From Bemisia tabaci (lineage: Eukaryota; Arthropoda; Insecta; Hemiptera; Aleyrodidae), in contig NC_092797.1 of NCBI RefSeq assembly GCF_918797505.1, positions 3,134,288 through 3,198,287 on the forward strand: a stretch of DNA of 64,000 nucleotides, given 5' to 3'. Under the pieces are notes generated by a model, which was not told the origin of the DNA, ran no database searches, and was given only the letters and a program-made list of their open reading frames with translations. The translations under genes were made by a program, and so were the position numbers. Below, piece by piece: positions 1-11,382 of this stretch; the first letter of the stretch is position 1, and every line of letters starts with the position of its first letter.

Positions 1-10
1 ACCCACGCAT

Positions 11-270
11 TCTACCACGTTAGTGAAAAACATCGTATGAACCTTCGTGCGTTGCCAAATTTCCTCTGATAAAATACTAATTTATTAGGAAAGTCTTGAA
101 TATGTTTCTTCTCATTTTTCAGACAATTTTGTCCACAATTTAATCTAAAATATCTGAAAATCGCAAGAAAACTATGCATAAATTTCTATTTAAATCTAGT
201 TTGTATCCCGGGAAATTTGGGAACATTCTAATGTACATACGTCGTTTATCTCTAGTAAATAACACGACGG
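11..270. repeat. Foldback MITE, family C (old copy)
   Basis: This decayed foldback belongs to a family of about 250 bp. The left end resembles GTTAGTGAAAAACATCGTAT and the right end carries the complementary ACATACGTCGTTTATC block. It matches cleaner copies at 13886, 29585, 40833, 46464 and 57742. There is no ORF inside. The copy touches the window edge, so its outer boundary is approximate. Confidence 0.6.
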
Positions 271-642
271 TATTAGGGTCAAGATAAATCAAAAGTGTCG
301 GCAGGCGTGTGCCGGTTGTCAGTCTTGGGCGTTTTCAACGCGCATATTAAAATTATTTACACCATCCGTTCATAATATGTAGTCGACGCGGTCCGGCTTT
401 CAACGAAGCCGCTTACACCTCGCGAGGAGAGTGATGACGTAAATATGTCCGGAATCCGTGTTATTTGCGCATCTCCATTGCACTTTTTCGAATCGTAAGC
501 ACGGAGTTTGCCGTTTGGCATTGATTTCCACTCAGATATTTGTGAAATTCTTGATATGTTGCAAGCTTGCATGATTGAACATGCTCAGTTCAAATTTTCC
601 AACTTTCGTGGAAGCAGAGTAGACTTCATAACAGGCCCAACG
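271..642. other. Unannotated interval
   Basis: Moderately GC-rich sequence with no ORF of coding character, no splice-bounded exon and no match to the repeat families in this window. Confidence 0.5.
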
Positions 643-770
643 TAATGCCGAGTTGAGGAAAAATGTCGTATGATCATTCGAAGTTTTACCAAATTTTCCT
701 TGATACAAATTTACTTTGGAAAAAACTCAGGTATATTTTTCCTTGAAAGCACGATAATGTTTTGTTTATG
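643..770. repeat. Partial foldback MITE, family C
   Basis: Only one side of the family C element is recognisable: the terminal TGCCGAGTTGAGGAAAAATG block followed by CGTATGATCATTCG and the ATATTTTTCCTTGAAA core. The other end is missing or too diverged to see. Confidence 0.5.
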
Positions 771-789
771 AACACAGGTCTAAGCTGAT

Positions 790-1700
790 ACCAACCGCGC
801 AACTATTCGAACTCCAGAGTAAGTTTGTGGTATCACGCGAAAGTGAAGGAAAATCTTAGCTGTTCGCCTTCCTCAAAGTACTGACTTTTATGAATGAATT
901 TATTATGCTCGCAACGTTAATTGCGAAAATCAAGCGAGCAACTATTCGAATTCCGGAGTAGGTTTGTAGTATCAAGCGAAATTGAAGGAGAATCTTGCCG
1001 TTTTGCCGTTCTGCCGTTCACAAATGACCGACGTTTCTGGATGCTAAGATATTTATGAAAAAATGCGAAACTCTTCCTGTCTTTACGAAATCGCTGGAAA
1101 ATTTGGACACATCCTTTGATATTGAGGTGAAAATTGCGTAATTCTTTAGGTTTTTACAAACCCGTGGAAAAAATACCGTATTTAACGCGGTACTGAGAAA
1201 GGTCTTGTACATGTTCTCATTTCAAAACCGCTGAATTAATCGTGCATCTTTTTAATGTTCCCGGAAATTTGCATAAGAATGTTTCATTTATCAACACTGG
1301 TCTTAATTTAGACCGAGCTTGCATTGCACCTAATCAAATCCTGGAGTAATATACGTGGTATCGAAAGATAGAGAAGGAAAATCTGAGCTTTTTGTCCGTC
1401 TCAAATTACTGATATTTGTTAATTTCTCGTATTGTTAAATTCGAAAATCAAGCGCGCAACTATTCGAACTCTGGAGTAGGTTAGTAGTATCACTCGAAAT
1501 TGAAGGAAAATCTTAGTTTTCCGCCTATCTCTACTTACTGACGTTTATGAATGCCGCGATATGCATGTGAAAAATGAGTAATTGTTTGTTTTTACACAAC
1601 CACCAGTGAAAACGCGTATTTGACGCGACTCTGCCATAAGAATCGCGAATAATTTCAAATGCTTTTACAAAACCGCGGGGAAAATCATGTGGTGCCGGTA
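790..1700. repeat. Degenerate tandem/higher-order repeat block
   Basis: A unit containing GCAACTATTCGAACTC, a GGAGTAGGTT-like block and GAAATTGAAGGAAAATCTTA recurs near 803, 939, 1325 (worn) and 1459. Neighbouring units are about 135 bp apart, and the pair repeats after about 520 bp. A second motif, GTGAAAA...TTTTACAAA-CCG, alternates with it. The pattern suggests an old satellite-like duplication; no coding capacity is visible. Confidence 0.55.
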
Positions 1701-3803
1701 TATTTGGACGCTATCTTGCCCGCAGCTAATCTTTCGCGCGCGTTTTGAATGAGAGCTTGAAATACGCAAGCGCGATATTGTTTTACGTGGATTATCATAG
1801 TCGAAAAAACCCGTTATGATTTCTGTTTAGTAAATTGGACTCTTTTCTTTTCAAAAATTGAACAATCAAAAATGATTGAACAGGCTTATTGTGACTTAAA
1901 GTCGCATTCATCCCTTCCCTTCAGAAAAGATAGGAAGGAGTCAATTGGTAAGGCAGACTGTGTTGAGAGAGGCTTTCTGTACACATGGTATTTATCCGAG
2001 TCGGGTATGACATTTTTAACTTTCCTCGCCAGAAAGGGTTTTGTTATCCGTGGCGTGTCATTTCTGTTTCCTCAAGATTGTGACATAGCGAACGTGCCCA
2101 GCATTGAGTGGTCCTTTTTCATCCCTTCGCTGGCCCTGTCTCCCTCCACCCATGCTCCTTTTACATATGCCTGTCACATTAATGCCATCGCTTAACTTTG
2201 CCCCCGATTCGTACCCCCCCCCCCCCCCGCCGCTTTCTTTTACTCTAGTTCTATTTCCGCAGCAGGTTTTTCAGCTGCATCAAAACTTCGAGAAACTCGT
2301 ATTTGAAATATTCTTGTGAAACTTAATTGTCAAATCCGGTTTGGTGTTTGCGCTATTCTTTGTAATGGATTCGTCCAAAGTTTTCAGTCTTTTGAATGTC
2401 TGTTTACGGACATTTTTGCCATTTTTACGGATTTATTTGGAATCAGCCTGACTGCATCTCACGTTTCATAATTGAATCTCATTTCTTTTGCTTTTGTTTT
2501 TTTTAAAATAGAGAAGTAGACTTGTTAATGTCTTTACATTTACTTTGTAATGGCTTTAGCTTAAAAGGAATATACCTATTCAGTTTTAAATTTTAGTGTT
2601 GCCTACTTTCCTGTTCAAAAAACAAAACATTAAAACAAATTAGACGACGTCTGATGCTGATGTTATGAGGATTATTTTTGTCAAATTCGTTCAATTAGTG
2701 GTAAATCTTAAAAACTTTTTTTTTGTGTGTGGAAATGACTGCTCTCAACAGTTTCGCAAAGTTTCTTTCATGAAATACGTTTACAACATTGAATTTAAAG
2801 TATGATGGCATGAAACTAAGGCTACTCTCGTGAAAAAACGCCAAGTCATATCAATGTTTTAAAAATATGAGTAACTTTCAATTAATTAAATTTGACAATT
2901 TCTGACTAGACTTAAATGAATTTCGCCTTTGACTTACGTAAATTTGATAGCATTGGACAAAGTGGGGTACAAATGTTACGAAATGAGCGATAATTTGTTT
3001 CCATTGTATAAAACGATGAAGTGGAACTGATGAAAATGTATTTTATCAAAAAAGAAAATCTGTAAAAATCGCCTTCCAAAACACAGAAGTAAAACTTGTT
3101 CTTATCAGGATACATTACAGGGCCAACTAATTTACTATCAACTACTTAAAAGTCTCATAGAACATATTTTAATCAAGGTAAACAAGGAGATCAATTTAAA
3201 CCGTAAATTAATGGGCTACTTTCTTTCCAACACCTCAATAATCAAAGAGATATTCTCATATCCAACACGAGTACAAATGAGTGCACGGTGACTGTTTCAA
3301 ACATAGAAAATAATGAAATGTAAACAGATTTTGATGGGCTTTGTCTATTTCCAATTTCCATATTAATTGTGAAAGAGTTACGAGAAATTCAATACATTAT
3401 TTGTAGAATGGGGACATTTTCGAATCATCTGCAAGCTTTTGCCCGTCCCACACTGCAAGCTAATTTAGATCTTCATCGCGATTTGATTAGTTAGTGCATA
3501 TGGTGATATATTAGGGGCTGAAAATTTAATGAGCACAGAAATGCGCCATGCGCTTGGAAAAGGCATATTTTGATTGAAATGTCGAAAATGAACGCTTTGC
3601 TCTGTGCAGTATGCTTGGTCATCAATACCTGTTCTTTAGGTCCTACCAATAATAGAAGGAGATTCCCTTATCCGGAAAGGTTGCATAGCTTTAAAACATG
3701 CACAAATGCCTCGATGGAATTCTTCATGCATTACGACTGTCCGTATATTGATAGCTGAGTCAAAAAATATGGAGCTACATTTCGTTGTTTCAAACACGCC
3801 ACG
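1701..3803. other. Unannotated AT-rich interval
   Basis: No supported gene. It holds a C tract near 2215-2229 and ordinary AT-rich sequence. The ORFs present (for example 1872-2195) have no recognisable domain, and no clear splice sites border them. Confidence 0.5.
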
Positions 3804-4044
3804 CCACACAATGGAACAAGTCTTCGGGAGAAGTCGGACATGAAATTTTGAACAAAATTCGTAAAGAATTACGTTTATCTCGTCATAATTTTAATTATAA
3901 GAGGTGTTTCTAATTGAAACTTATACAAAAAAACCAATGAAACTTCTTTCAAAACACCTACAATTCATATAACTGAAGATATGCGATTCAGAAGTTTTTA
4001 AATAATGTCTGACCTCTCCCATTGACTCGATCCACTGTGCGCCA
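3804..4044. repeat. Foldback MITE, family N
   Basis: The ends are imperfect inverted repeats built on CACAGTGGATCGAGTCAAT and GGAGAGGTCGGACA. The left end here reads CACAATGGAACAAGTC and the right end ACTCGATCCACTGTGCG. About 240 bp, no ORF. Other copies lie at 30114, 53179 and (half) 58628. Confidence 0.7.
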
Positions 4045-4740
4045 CTGATACTTATTTGAAAAACTATATTGTTCAATAATTTTCCTCCATTATAATTAAT
4101 GCGGCAAAAATCTGCAAAGTTGCATGTTGATACACGTGTTTGTTGACTCCCACCGATGCAATTCCATGAATAAGTGATCTGAGGTGCCGTGGCGACACGC
4201 GTGGTTTTCTAGCTCACTACCCATCGCAAACTTGACCCAAAGTTGGTCCCTTCCAGAAATTAAATTAGTGCGACGTTGTCAGATCTTCCGAAAATAAAGG
4301 TCTCATTGCGCTGTTTTCTTCACTGGATCCCATTGGATCCATGCACGACGTGGCGAGCTGTAGGGTGACGAAAATCAAGGAATTGAGCATGAATTAACTG
4401 GTGTCCCTACAGGCACATGATCCCGAAAACTGACGCGATCAAGTATTAAAAGGTTCTGAGAATTGCGAGGTTGCTAACGTTTCGAGACTGGATGATGCGT
4501 TGTAATGTATTAGTCCTCCGCGTTACCTCGAGTTAACGCGGAGGACCGCGTTACCATGATAAGGAGGATCGCCGTGCCAACATTTAACTGTTGCCAAGTT
4601 TCTTTTCGTATTTCTTCTTCTTTTTTTAAGAAATCAAGTATAATTTTCATTGAAATTTTTAAATGTATTATATGTATATATTGAATACATGGAGCAAACA
4701 TAATCACTGACTATTCTCGCAACTTATCTCGATAATATGA
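4045..4740. other. Unannotated interval with a short perfect hairpin
   Basis: Mostly unique sequence. At 4513-4546 there is a hairpin with a perfect 13-bp stem (GTCCTCCGCGTTA and its complement) around an 8-nt loop. No gene is supported. Confidence 0.45.
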
Positions 4741-4744
4741 ATGT

Positions 4745-5060
4745 CTTTAAAAACCGGGGAAACGGGAAAATATCAGGCAATTCAATATTATCAGGAAAAA
4801 TCACGAAAATGTCAGAAACATTGGTTAGGGATCAGGGGAGTGCGATTCTGAATGCGTTAAGAATTTTTTAACCATCATGCAGTTTATGGCTAGAGGAAAA
4901 CACAAATATTCAATTCTTTAAATATGGACGATGCAAACTACCAGACCACATATCTCGATTTGCGTCGTCGCAGTCTTCCTGTCATTCTTTATTTTTTAAA
5001 GCGAAGACTACTCAACGTGAATTTTTTAAAACTTCCATGATTTTTCTTTCTCCTGATGAG
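4745..5060. repeat. Repeat fragments (TCAGG-rich block and half family D)
   Basis: 4745-4815 shows spaced TCAGG/GAAAA motifs resembling a dispersed repeat also seen at 46255-46460, 54330-54400 and 54990-55080. 4925-5010 matches one arm of foldback family D (ATATCTCGATTTGCGTCGTC then GCAGTCTTCCTGTC). The opposite arm is not seen. Confidence 0.4.
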
Positions 5061-5254
5061 AAAACTCTGTGAAAACTTCAAGGAATGATATTGATTTGTT
5101 CTCCCTTAAAAAGAATAAAATCGGAGCGGAGATTTTTAAACGCCACAAACGAGATCCGTGGTCTGGTAATTTCGCCGTGGATATGTTCGTGTGTAAAATC
5201 AAACAACTGTCACTTTATTCGCGCAAAAAATCAGGAAATTGCTTTTGAAATATT

Positions 5255-5362
5255 ATGGCTTAGTTTAGGAACAACGAATGTGCCATTAGTTTCCCTATGC
5301 ACACAAGTTTTTACAAATGAGACAAATATTGTAGTTCCGAATTGCAAAATGAAGTCCAATTG
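5255..5362. repeat. Half copy of foldback MITE, family A
   Basis: The right half of family A is recognisable: ACGAATGTGCCATTAGTTTC in the middle and TTGTAGTTCCGAATTGCAAA with AGTCCAATT at the end. The left terminal repeat is lost or unrecognisable. Confidence 0.6.
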
Positions 5363-5990
5363 GAATTACCTAACCTTTTTTGTAAGTCACACCTCCCAGT
5401 TTAGAGCAAAAACTGTTGCAAGTGAACGCAAAATAAAGTTCTGCGTTGATTAATTTTTCCCCATTTTCATCACATTATAGACGCTCTTGTTTCTGGAACA
5501 TTCTGGAAAAGTTCATTTAGAAATTTCCTCTCTTTTTCGCCCCTCCCCAAAGGGTTTTGGGTCAAGTATTTTTCTTTTTTTGAACTTTTACGGACTTTTA
5601 CCCCTCCCTTCCCCAAAAAATACATCCTCACAGCGTTCTTTTCGTTTCTTATTGTTTACACAATTTAATCCTTTTTCATTGTTTTGTAGTCTCGAAGTTT
5701 CTCGAAGAACAGAACAGGGATTTTCAAATCCTGTTTATAATAAAGACGTCCCTCCGCCTCAATGGAACAAAAGGGATGCATTTTTGTCCTTTTGTTCCGT
5801 AAAATTCGGGTTCCCCGCCACAGGACAACGAGGAAATAGTTTCTAAATTACATCCTAATTGCAGGAGGGGTCAGCAGAGGGGGGTGGGAATTTTGGAGGT
5901 GGCTACAGACCAACCGAGCTTACAAAAGGAGACCCCTTCCCTAAAGTTCAATCAGTGTGAGTTTAGAGGAGCGAAGAAGTTCCATGGGTG
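5363..5990. other. Unannotated interval
   Basis: Pyrimidine-rich sequence (5520-5660) followed by purine-rich sequence near 5870-5960. No supported exon or repeat family member. Confidence 0.45.
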
Positions 5991-5993
5991 AAC

Positions 5994-6150
5994 AGGTCAG
6001 AGGGTCAGTGGTTCAGTGGCTTAGTTGTTAGTGGTTCAGTGGTTCAGTGCTTCAGTTGGTTCAGTGCTTCAGTGCTTCAGTGCATCAGTGATTCAGTGCT
6101 TCAGTGCTTTCAGTGTTTCAGTGGTTAGTGATTTAGTGGTACACTGCAGT
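5994..6150. repeat. GTTCAGT minisatellite
   Basis: An irregular array of 8-10-base units such as TTCAGTGGT, TTCAGTGCT and CATCAGTGA runs for about 150 bp. Spacing varies by one or two bases, so the array is old or slippage-prone. Confidence 0.85.
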
Positions 6151-6239
6151 CAGCAACCGGAATTCCAACATTTGTAGTAACTCAATTTGGATTAAGCTCC
6201 TAATATGTAAGTGAACCTTATAGCTTACTCATACCTTCT

Positions 6240-6445
6240 ATTTTTATACACTTGAAATTTTGATAGTTTTAATTTTAAATTTTTTATTTTTCAAATTTTT
6301 ATTTTTCCAATTTAAACATTTCAAATTAAATTTTTAATTTACAAATTTCAAATTTTTAATTTTCAAATTTTTAATTTTTATTTTTCAAAGTTAAATAAAG
6401 CAGTCATTTTTCAAATTGAAATTTTTTCGCTTATAAATTATAAAT
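6240..6445. repeat. AT low-complexity tract
   Basis: Repeated TTTTTAATTTTCAAA-type words fill about 200 bp. It is simple low-complexity DNA. Confidence 0.8.
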
Positions 6446-6638
6446 TTTAGGTATATTCTATAGTATTTTATCATTACTACGGCCGTACCAGGTTTAAATT
6501 TTTATTAATCATCGTTTTAGGTACTCGTATTCTCAGAAAAAAGATAAAGGAAAAAAGAAGGTAAATAAATAAAAAAGAAAAGGAAAGTAATAATATTTTA
6601 TTCCAATTCATTCGAATTCTATGGATCAACAGTATATT

Positions 6639-7084
6639 AAGGTGATTCGATGGACGCCATATTTTGTGTCAGAACGGCATGCGATATATCGCATCAATTA
6701 GTTCCATTTTTTTAGGTACTTGTCATTTTTCTCCAATTTTGAGATCGCAATTCTGTTGTCAGGAGACTAAAGTACTCACTTACCAATTTTAACAAAGAAA
6801 TTCAACGTAATAAAGGCGTGGTTTTTTTTTTAGAGAGAAAATATCGCATTCGAAAGCAGTTTCGATATCAGTATCGAATGCGATGTTTTCTCTCAAAAAA
6901 AACCACGCCTTTATTACGTTGAATTTCTTTGTTAAAATTGGTAAGTGAGTGCTTTAGTCTCCTGACGACAGAATTGCAATCTCAAAATATAGAAAAATGA
7001 CGAGTAGCTGAAAAAATGGAACCAATTGATGCGATAAATCGCATGCCGTTCTGACACAAAATATGGCGTTCATCGAATCACCTT
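6639..7084. mobile_element. Foldback MITE, family B, copy 1
   Basis: Nearly the whole 446 bp folds on itself. The ends are AAGGTGATTCGATGGACGCC and its complement, and the arms continue inward to a GCGTGGTTTTTT / AAAAACCACGC core with a short centre near 6860. There is no transposase, so mobilisation would be in trans. A TA is present at the left end but not clearly at the right. Confidence 0.9.
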
Positions 7085-7099
7085 CATTGTTTTCCTGCA

Positions 7100-7720
7100 A
7101 TTTGCACAGATCTACACAACCAAAAAAAACCCTTAGATTGTGAAAACTTTCTTGAATTCTTGAGTAATTTTCAGCGCTTATTCTGAAAAAATAAACGAGA
7201 ATCAACCCTCAAAATCGCAGATTTTTTAATAGAAGTGAACATTCGTTTGGTTAAAGTTTAAAAGTAATCAATCAAAGTATTTATTAATTGGACTGCATTT
7301 TGCAATATGGAACTATAAATTCTAGCCCGGTTTAAAAACAACGTATGTGCCATTAGTGTGCACTATGCACATAAGTGTTTTTTCAGATGAGCCAGAATTT
7401 ATAGGTCCAAATTGCAAAATGTAGTCGAATTGTCCAATCGCTCTCATGCTTTTTGACTTATATTATTGCTATTTTTCTTTTAGGTCATTTTTTTGCATTC
7501 TTGAATCTTGAGTAATTTTTAGCGCCTAGTCAAAAAAATAAACGAAATCAAAATCCCAGAATTTTTAGAAGAAGGTCATATTTGCTAGGTTAAAATTGAT
7601 TAATAATCAATTCAATTATTCATTAATTTCCCAATTATTTTCATGCTTTTAGACTTTTAATAATTCTTTTTTTTATTTTTGTTTGTTTCAGGTCATTATT
7701 TTGCATCCAGAATCGCATCA
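7100..7720. repeat. Diverged ~197-bp tandem duplication around a MITE
   Basis: The block TTGAGTAATTTTCAGCGC...AATAAACGA...GGTTAAA recurs at about 7160 and 7507. The block CATGCTTTTAGACTT...TCATTATTTTGCAT recurs at about 7445 and 7643. The spacing fits a ~197-bp unit interrupted by the family A element at 7287-7431. Confidence 0.6.
7287..7431. mobile_element. Foldback MITE, family A, copy 1
   Basis: The terminal inverted repeat starts ATTGGACTGCATTTTGCAAT and runs through GGAACTATAAATTC. The complement appears at the other end. The middle carries the family-specific ACGTATGTGCCATTAGTG block. Length is about 145 bp. Confidence 0.9.
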
Positions 7721-8069
7721 AAATACATTGATTAAATAAAAAATGCGCAACTACACCTCCACGTTTGAAAATCTCCGATGGTGTTCCACTTTCAGAAAAG
7801 AAAAGTAACCGAGGAATCTCCCTCAAATTCTCCGTAAATATTATAGAATGAGTGAAAAACTCATATTAATGAATCTTAATGAAAACTGCTGATTAGTTCT
7901 GGTTGAAAATAATAAAACAAGAGCAGAGATTTGCGACGTCACAGTCAAAGATAAGTATTTTCAACCTTCAGCTATCGATATTCGAACTCTCGTTAAAGTT
8001 TTAGTAAAAAAAAAATTGCGCACAGGCTATAATTTTAATTTACATTAGATCTTTAGCAGCTCTGCTTCC

Positions 8070-8550
8070 TTCATTTTTCTATTTTTCCAGATCGGCAAAA
8101 CAGTAATGAAGTTTCCGGCATTTTGCTTTTTGAATGAAATCAACTTATTTTATGGGACTAAATTTTTATTTTTCCTCTTCAAAGGCTTCATGCTAATTTT
8201 TCTTTCTCCTTTCTCGTGTATTTATCTCTTCTAAATTGACAAGAGACAGGGTCAGAGCACAAGCTACTTTCAGCATACTGATCGCGGATAAAATTGCTTT
8301 ACAGAATTGGTAGTTTTTCTCAAACATCATATATTTTTCTCTCCGTGTTTTTTTCAAATCTTTATCATGTTTTTTCTTTATCTATTTCTTTTTACATCGA
8401 TAAGAAACGAACACAGTGAAAGTTGTTTCATCTTCTTTTTTTTCTTTTTTTTTCTTTTATATATTCTAAATACCTTAAACTAATTTTCCATTTTTTCTTC
8501 TTCTTTCAGATTGGCAAGAAACGGGTGCAGTGAAAGCAGTTCATACCTAA
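8070..8550. repeat. Degenerate repeat units in pyrimidine-rich DNA
   Basis: A block like ATTGGCAAGAAACGGGTGCAG preceded by a T/C-rich run recurs in worn form near 8088, 8230, 8392 and 8509, and once more near 9985. Each looks like TTTCAG followed by a purine-rich word. No exon is supported because no donor or long open frame follows. Confidence 0.4.
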
Positions 8551-8654
8551 TTTTATTTTGCTCTCTTCATTTTATTTCGTAACTACCTCTTATTAATTTC
8601 TCTTTCTTTATTTATTCTTTCTTCCATCTTTCATTAGCGTCTCCTCTGAAGACC

Positions 8655-8804
8655 CAGATACACCTGCGAATTAGAAGCGCTTGTTGAAAGTGAAACACCA
8701 ATAGGAAAGGAAGATTTTGATAGCTAGACGTCGAGCGATTGAAATCCCGGTTTCCTATTGATGTTTCACTTTTAACAAGCGCTTCTAACTTGCAAGTGTA
8801 TCTG
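8655..8804. mobile_element. Foldback element, family K
   Basis: Two ~54-bp arms, beginning CAGATACACCTGCGAATTAG and ending with the near-complement, enclose about 40 bp. The arms share GAAGCGCTTGTTGAAAGTG. No second copy is seen in this window. Confidence 0.85.
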
Positions 8805-8840
8805 CCACTTTACACCATTTGCAGTTTAAGTACATATTGT

Positions 8841-8971
8841 AATTGGACGTATTTCTGTCAAACGAAACTATGTGCCTTAAGACATGAGCCCTGAGACCCA
8901 TAAAAATACATGCATAACAGGGCTCACGTCATAATGCACACAGTTCCGTTTAACAGAAATACATCCGATTG
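8841..8971. mobile_element. Foldback MITE, family E, copy 1
   Basis: Arms begin ATTGGACGTATTTCTGTCAA, and the inner stems are GACATGAGCCCTG and CAGGGCTCACGTC. The ATGAGCCCTG / CAGGGCTCAT core is shared with copies at 17272, 53041 and 61617. Confidence 0.8.
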
Positions 8972-9162
8972 AAACTATTAATTCTTTTTCCCTCACAAAA
9001 GCACTTATCTGCAAACTGCTAATATTTCTGAAATAAGACAAATAATCAATTCCTCTACTGTACAGCATGGTCCAATTTAGACGTATCATAAAGTCACATT
9101 TTGATCATTGAATCGCTCATTAATGATGTTTGATATTTTAAGTATTTAAAATCAGAACAATT

Positions 9163-9310
9163 ATAATTGGACTGCATTTTGCAATTTGGAACTATAAATT
9201 CTGGCTTATCTGAAAAAACACTTACGTGCATAGGGAAACTAATGGCACATACGTTCTTTTTAAACCGGGCAGACTTTATAGTTCCAAATTGCAAAATGCA
9301 GTCCAATTAT
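9163..9310. mobile_element. Foldback MITE, family A, copy 2 (best preserved)
   Basis: This is the cleanest family A copy, bounded by ATAATTGGACTGCATTTTGC and its complement. The arms pair for about 45 bp, and the centre holds the AAACTAATGGCACATACG motif. Length is 148 bp. The outer AT/ATAAT may include target sequence. Confidence 0.92.
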
Positions 9311-9399
9311 GCTGCGTTCAAAAAGCCACTTGAAATGACTAATTATTTGCTCACAGAATAAATAGCTCAGGAGAACAAATAGCGTAAAAACAATTGCAC

Positions 9400-9823
9400 T
9401 AAGGTGATTCGATGGACGCCATATTATGTGTCAGAGCAACATGCGATATCGCATCGACTGGTTCCATTTTTTCAGCTACCCATTATTTTTCTCGAAGTTT
9501 GAGATCGCAATAATGTTGTGAGGAGACTGAGGAATTCACTTAACAATTTTGACAAACAAATTTTACTTAATAAAGCCGTGGTTTTTTTAGAGGAAAAATA
9601 TCGCACTCGATACTGATATCGAAACTGCACTCGAGTGCGATATTTTCTCTCTAAAAAAACCACGCCTTTATTACGTTGAATTTGTTTGTCAAAATTGGTG
9701 AGGGAATTCTTCAGTCTCCTGACAACAGAATTGCGATCTCAAAATTCGAGAAAAATGACGAGTGGCTGAAAAAATGGAACTAATCGATGCGACACAAAAT
9801 ATGGCGTCCATCGAATCACCTTA
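9400..9823. mobile_element. Foldback MITE, family B, copy 2, flanked by TA
   Basis: The element AGGTGATTCGATGGACGCCA ... GAATCACCT is flanked on both sides by TA, as expected for Tc1/mariner-type insertion. The arms are near full length, and the core again holds GCGTGGTTTTTT and the ATATCGCACTCGA stem. Confidence 0.92.
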
Positions 9824-10196
9824 AGTTCCAAATATTTGCACGGAATGAATTTAGCATTAGAAAAGAGGAGGTATGAGTTTTGACAAATATATTAAGCAAA
9901 AATCAAAACTAATTTGTTATAAAAGTTTTTATTTTCAAGTTAGGTTTAGGTTAAGAACTAATCATTCCTTTTTTTTCTTCTTAGTCTGTTTCAGGTCGGA
10001 AAGAAACGAAGAGGATGGATGCTCCGCATGTTGAGTCATTGAGGACGGAAGTAGTGCCCTCCTAAATGTGTATTATTTCCATATAATTTAGAAAGTAGTA
10101 ATTACTAGTATGATTGAAATTTTATCCAATCAATTTTTAATTAATTTCATTCATAAAATCCATAAAAATAATTATATTTTAAACGTGTCGTATCCT

Positions 10197-10642
10197 TAAG
10201 ATGATTCAACGGACGCAATTTTTTGTGCCAGAACGACGTGCGATATATCGAATCGATTCGTTCTGAAATTTCAGCTACCTGTCATTTTTTTCGAATTTTG
10301 AGATCGTTCTTCTGTTGTCATGAGTCTGAAGAATTCATATTCCAAATTTGACAAACAAATTCAACGTAATAAAGGCGTGGTTTTTTTAGAGGAAAAATAT
10401 GGCATTCGATACTGACATCGAAACTGCACTCGAATGCGATATTTTTCCTCTAAAAATACCGCGCCTTTGTGAAGTTGAATTTCTTTGCGAAATTTGGTAC
10501 ATGAATTCTTCAGTCTCATGAAAAGAGAAGTGCGATTTTAAAATTCGCAAGAAATGACGAGTAGCTGAAATTATGAAATGAATCGATGCTATATATCGCA
10601 CGTCGCTCTGACACAAAAAATGGCGTCCGTCGAATCACCTTA
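10197..10642. mobile_element. Foldback MITE, family B, copy 3, flanked by TA
   Basis: A more diverged copy (left end AAGATGATTCAACGGACGCA, right end CGTCCGTCGAATCACCTTA) with TA on both flanks. Its internal ORF at 10386-10616 is a by-product of the palindrome. Confidence 0.9.
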
Positions 10643-10762
10643 ACTTGAATGCCCTCAGCTGTTTAAAGGGATATAAGAAGTATTTGCTATTCCTTCCAGT
10701 TCTGCGCATGGTTCTCATTTAATTCAGTCAAATAATATTGCATTTAACTGGGAGAAATTAAT

Positions 10763-10889
10763 CTGCATTACGCAAAAATAAATTATCTTTTTCGGTTCAC
10801 CGTAGAAAAAACACGAGTTTCATTTTTCCAACATAAGTAGGTGAATTTTGAAGAGCCAAGAATATTAATTTTTTTTTTGCGTAATGCAG
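10763..10889. mobile_element. Short foldback element
   Basis: Ends CTGCATTACGCAAAAATAAA and the complement TTTTTTTGCGTAATGCAG enclose about 80 bp. It is related in its end sequence to family A/A2, but the interior is different. Confidence 0.65.
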
Positions 10890-10920
10890 TTCAATTACTA
10901 CAACTGAATGCAAACTTGTA

Positions 10921-11062
10921 ATTGGATTACACTTTGTAATTGGGAACCATTATTTCTTGCCAATTTTAGAAATAACACACATGCCATTGGTTTCCCTATT
11001 CAGATATGTGCTTTTATGAGAGCTAGAGATAGTGGTTTCTCATTGCAAAATGTGATCCAATG
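10921..11062. mobile_element. Foldback MITE, subfamily A2, copy 1
   Basis: The ends read ATTGGATTACACTTTGTAAT and CATTGCAAAATGTGATCCAA, with GGAACCATTATTTCTTGCC inside. Layout and length match family A, but the GGATTACA / GGAACCA variant defines a second subfamily also present at 16804. Confidence 0.8.
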
Positions 11063-11382
11063 ATGTTGCAAGTCCAAAGAGAGTATGAAACTGCAATTTA
11101 AATTAAAATTTGGAAAAATAACGTTTGATTCATTATGGCATAATGCATCGACTAAAATCTTGGCGAGAGAGAACTGGACACATTTAGGCTAGAAGCAACT
11201 ATGTTGCAGGCAAATCCTAAGCACATAGTTCCTTTTAGCATACATGGGTCCAACTAATTTAATTGCTGATAACAAGAAAACTTCTAATTATAATGAGGGG
11301 TTTAATAGAGAATTCTAAAAGCCAGTTTTGTCACCCATTGCAAACCATACTAATAACTCTCGATTTATCTTGTTTGTTCCAG

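Noticed and set aside
2213..2232. C/G homopolymer tracts (also 17440, 18190, 21105, 30358, 39102, 50712)
   Set aside because: Simple low-complexity sequence; no further meaning is supported apart from those within the giant inverted repeat.
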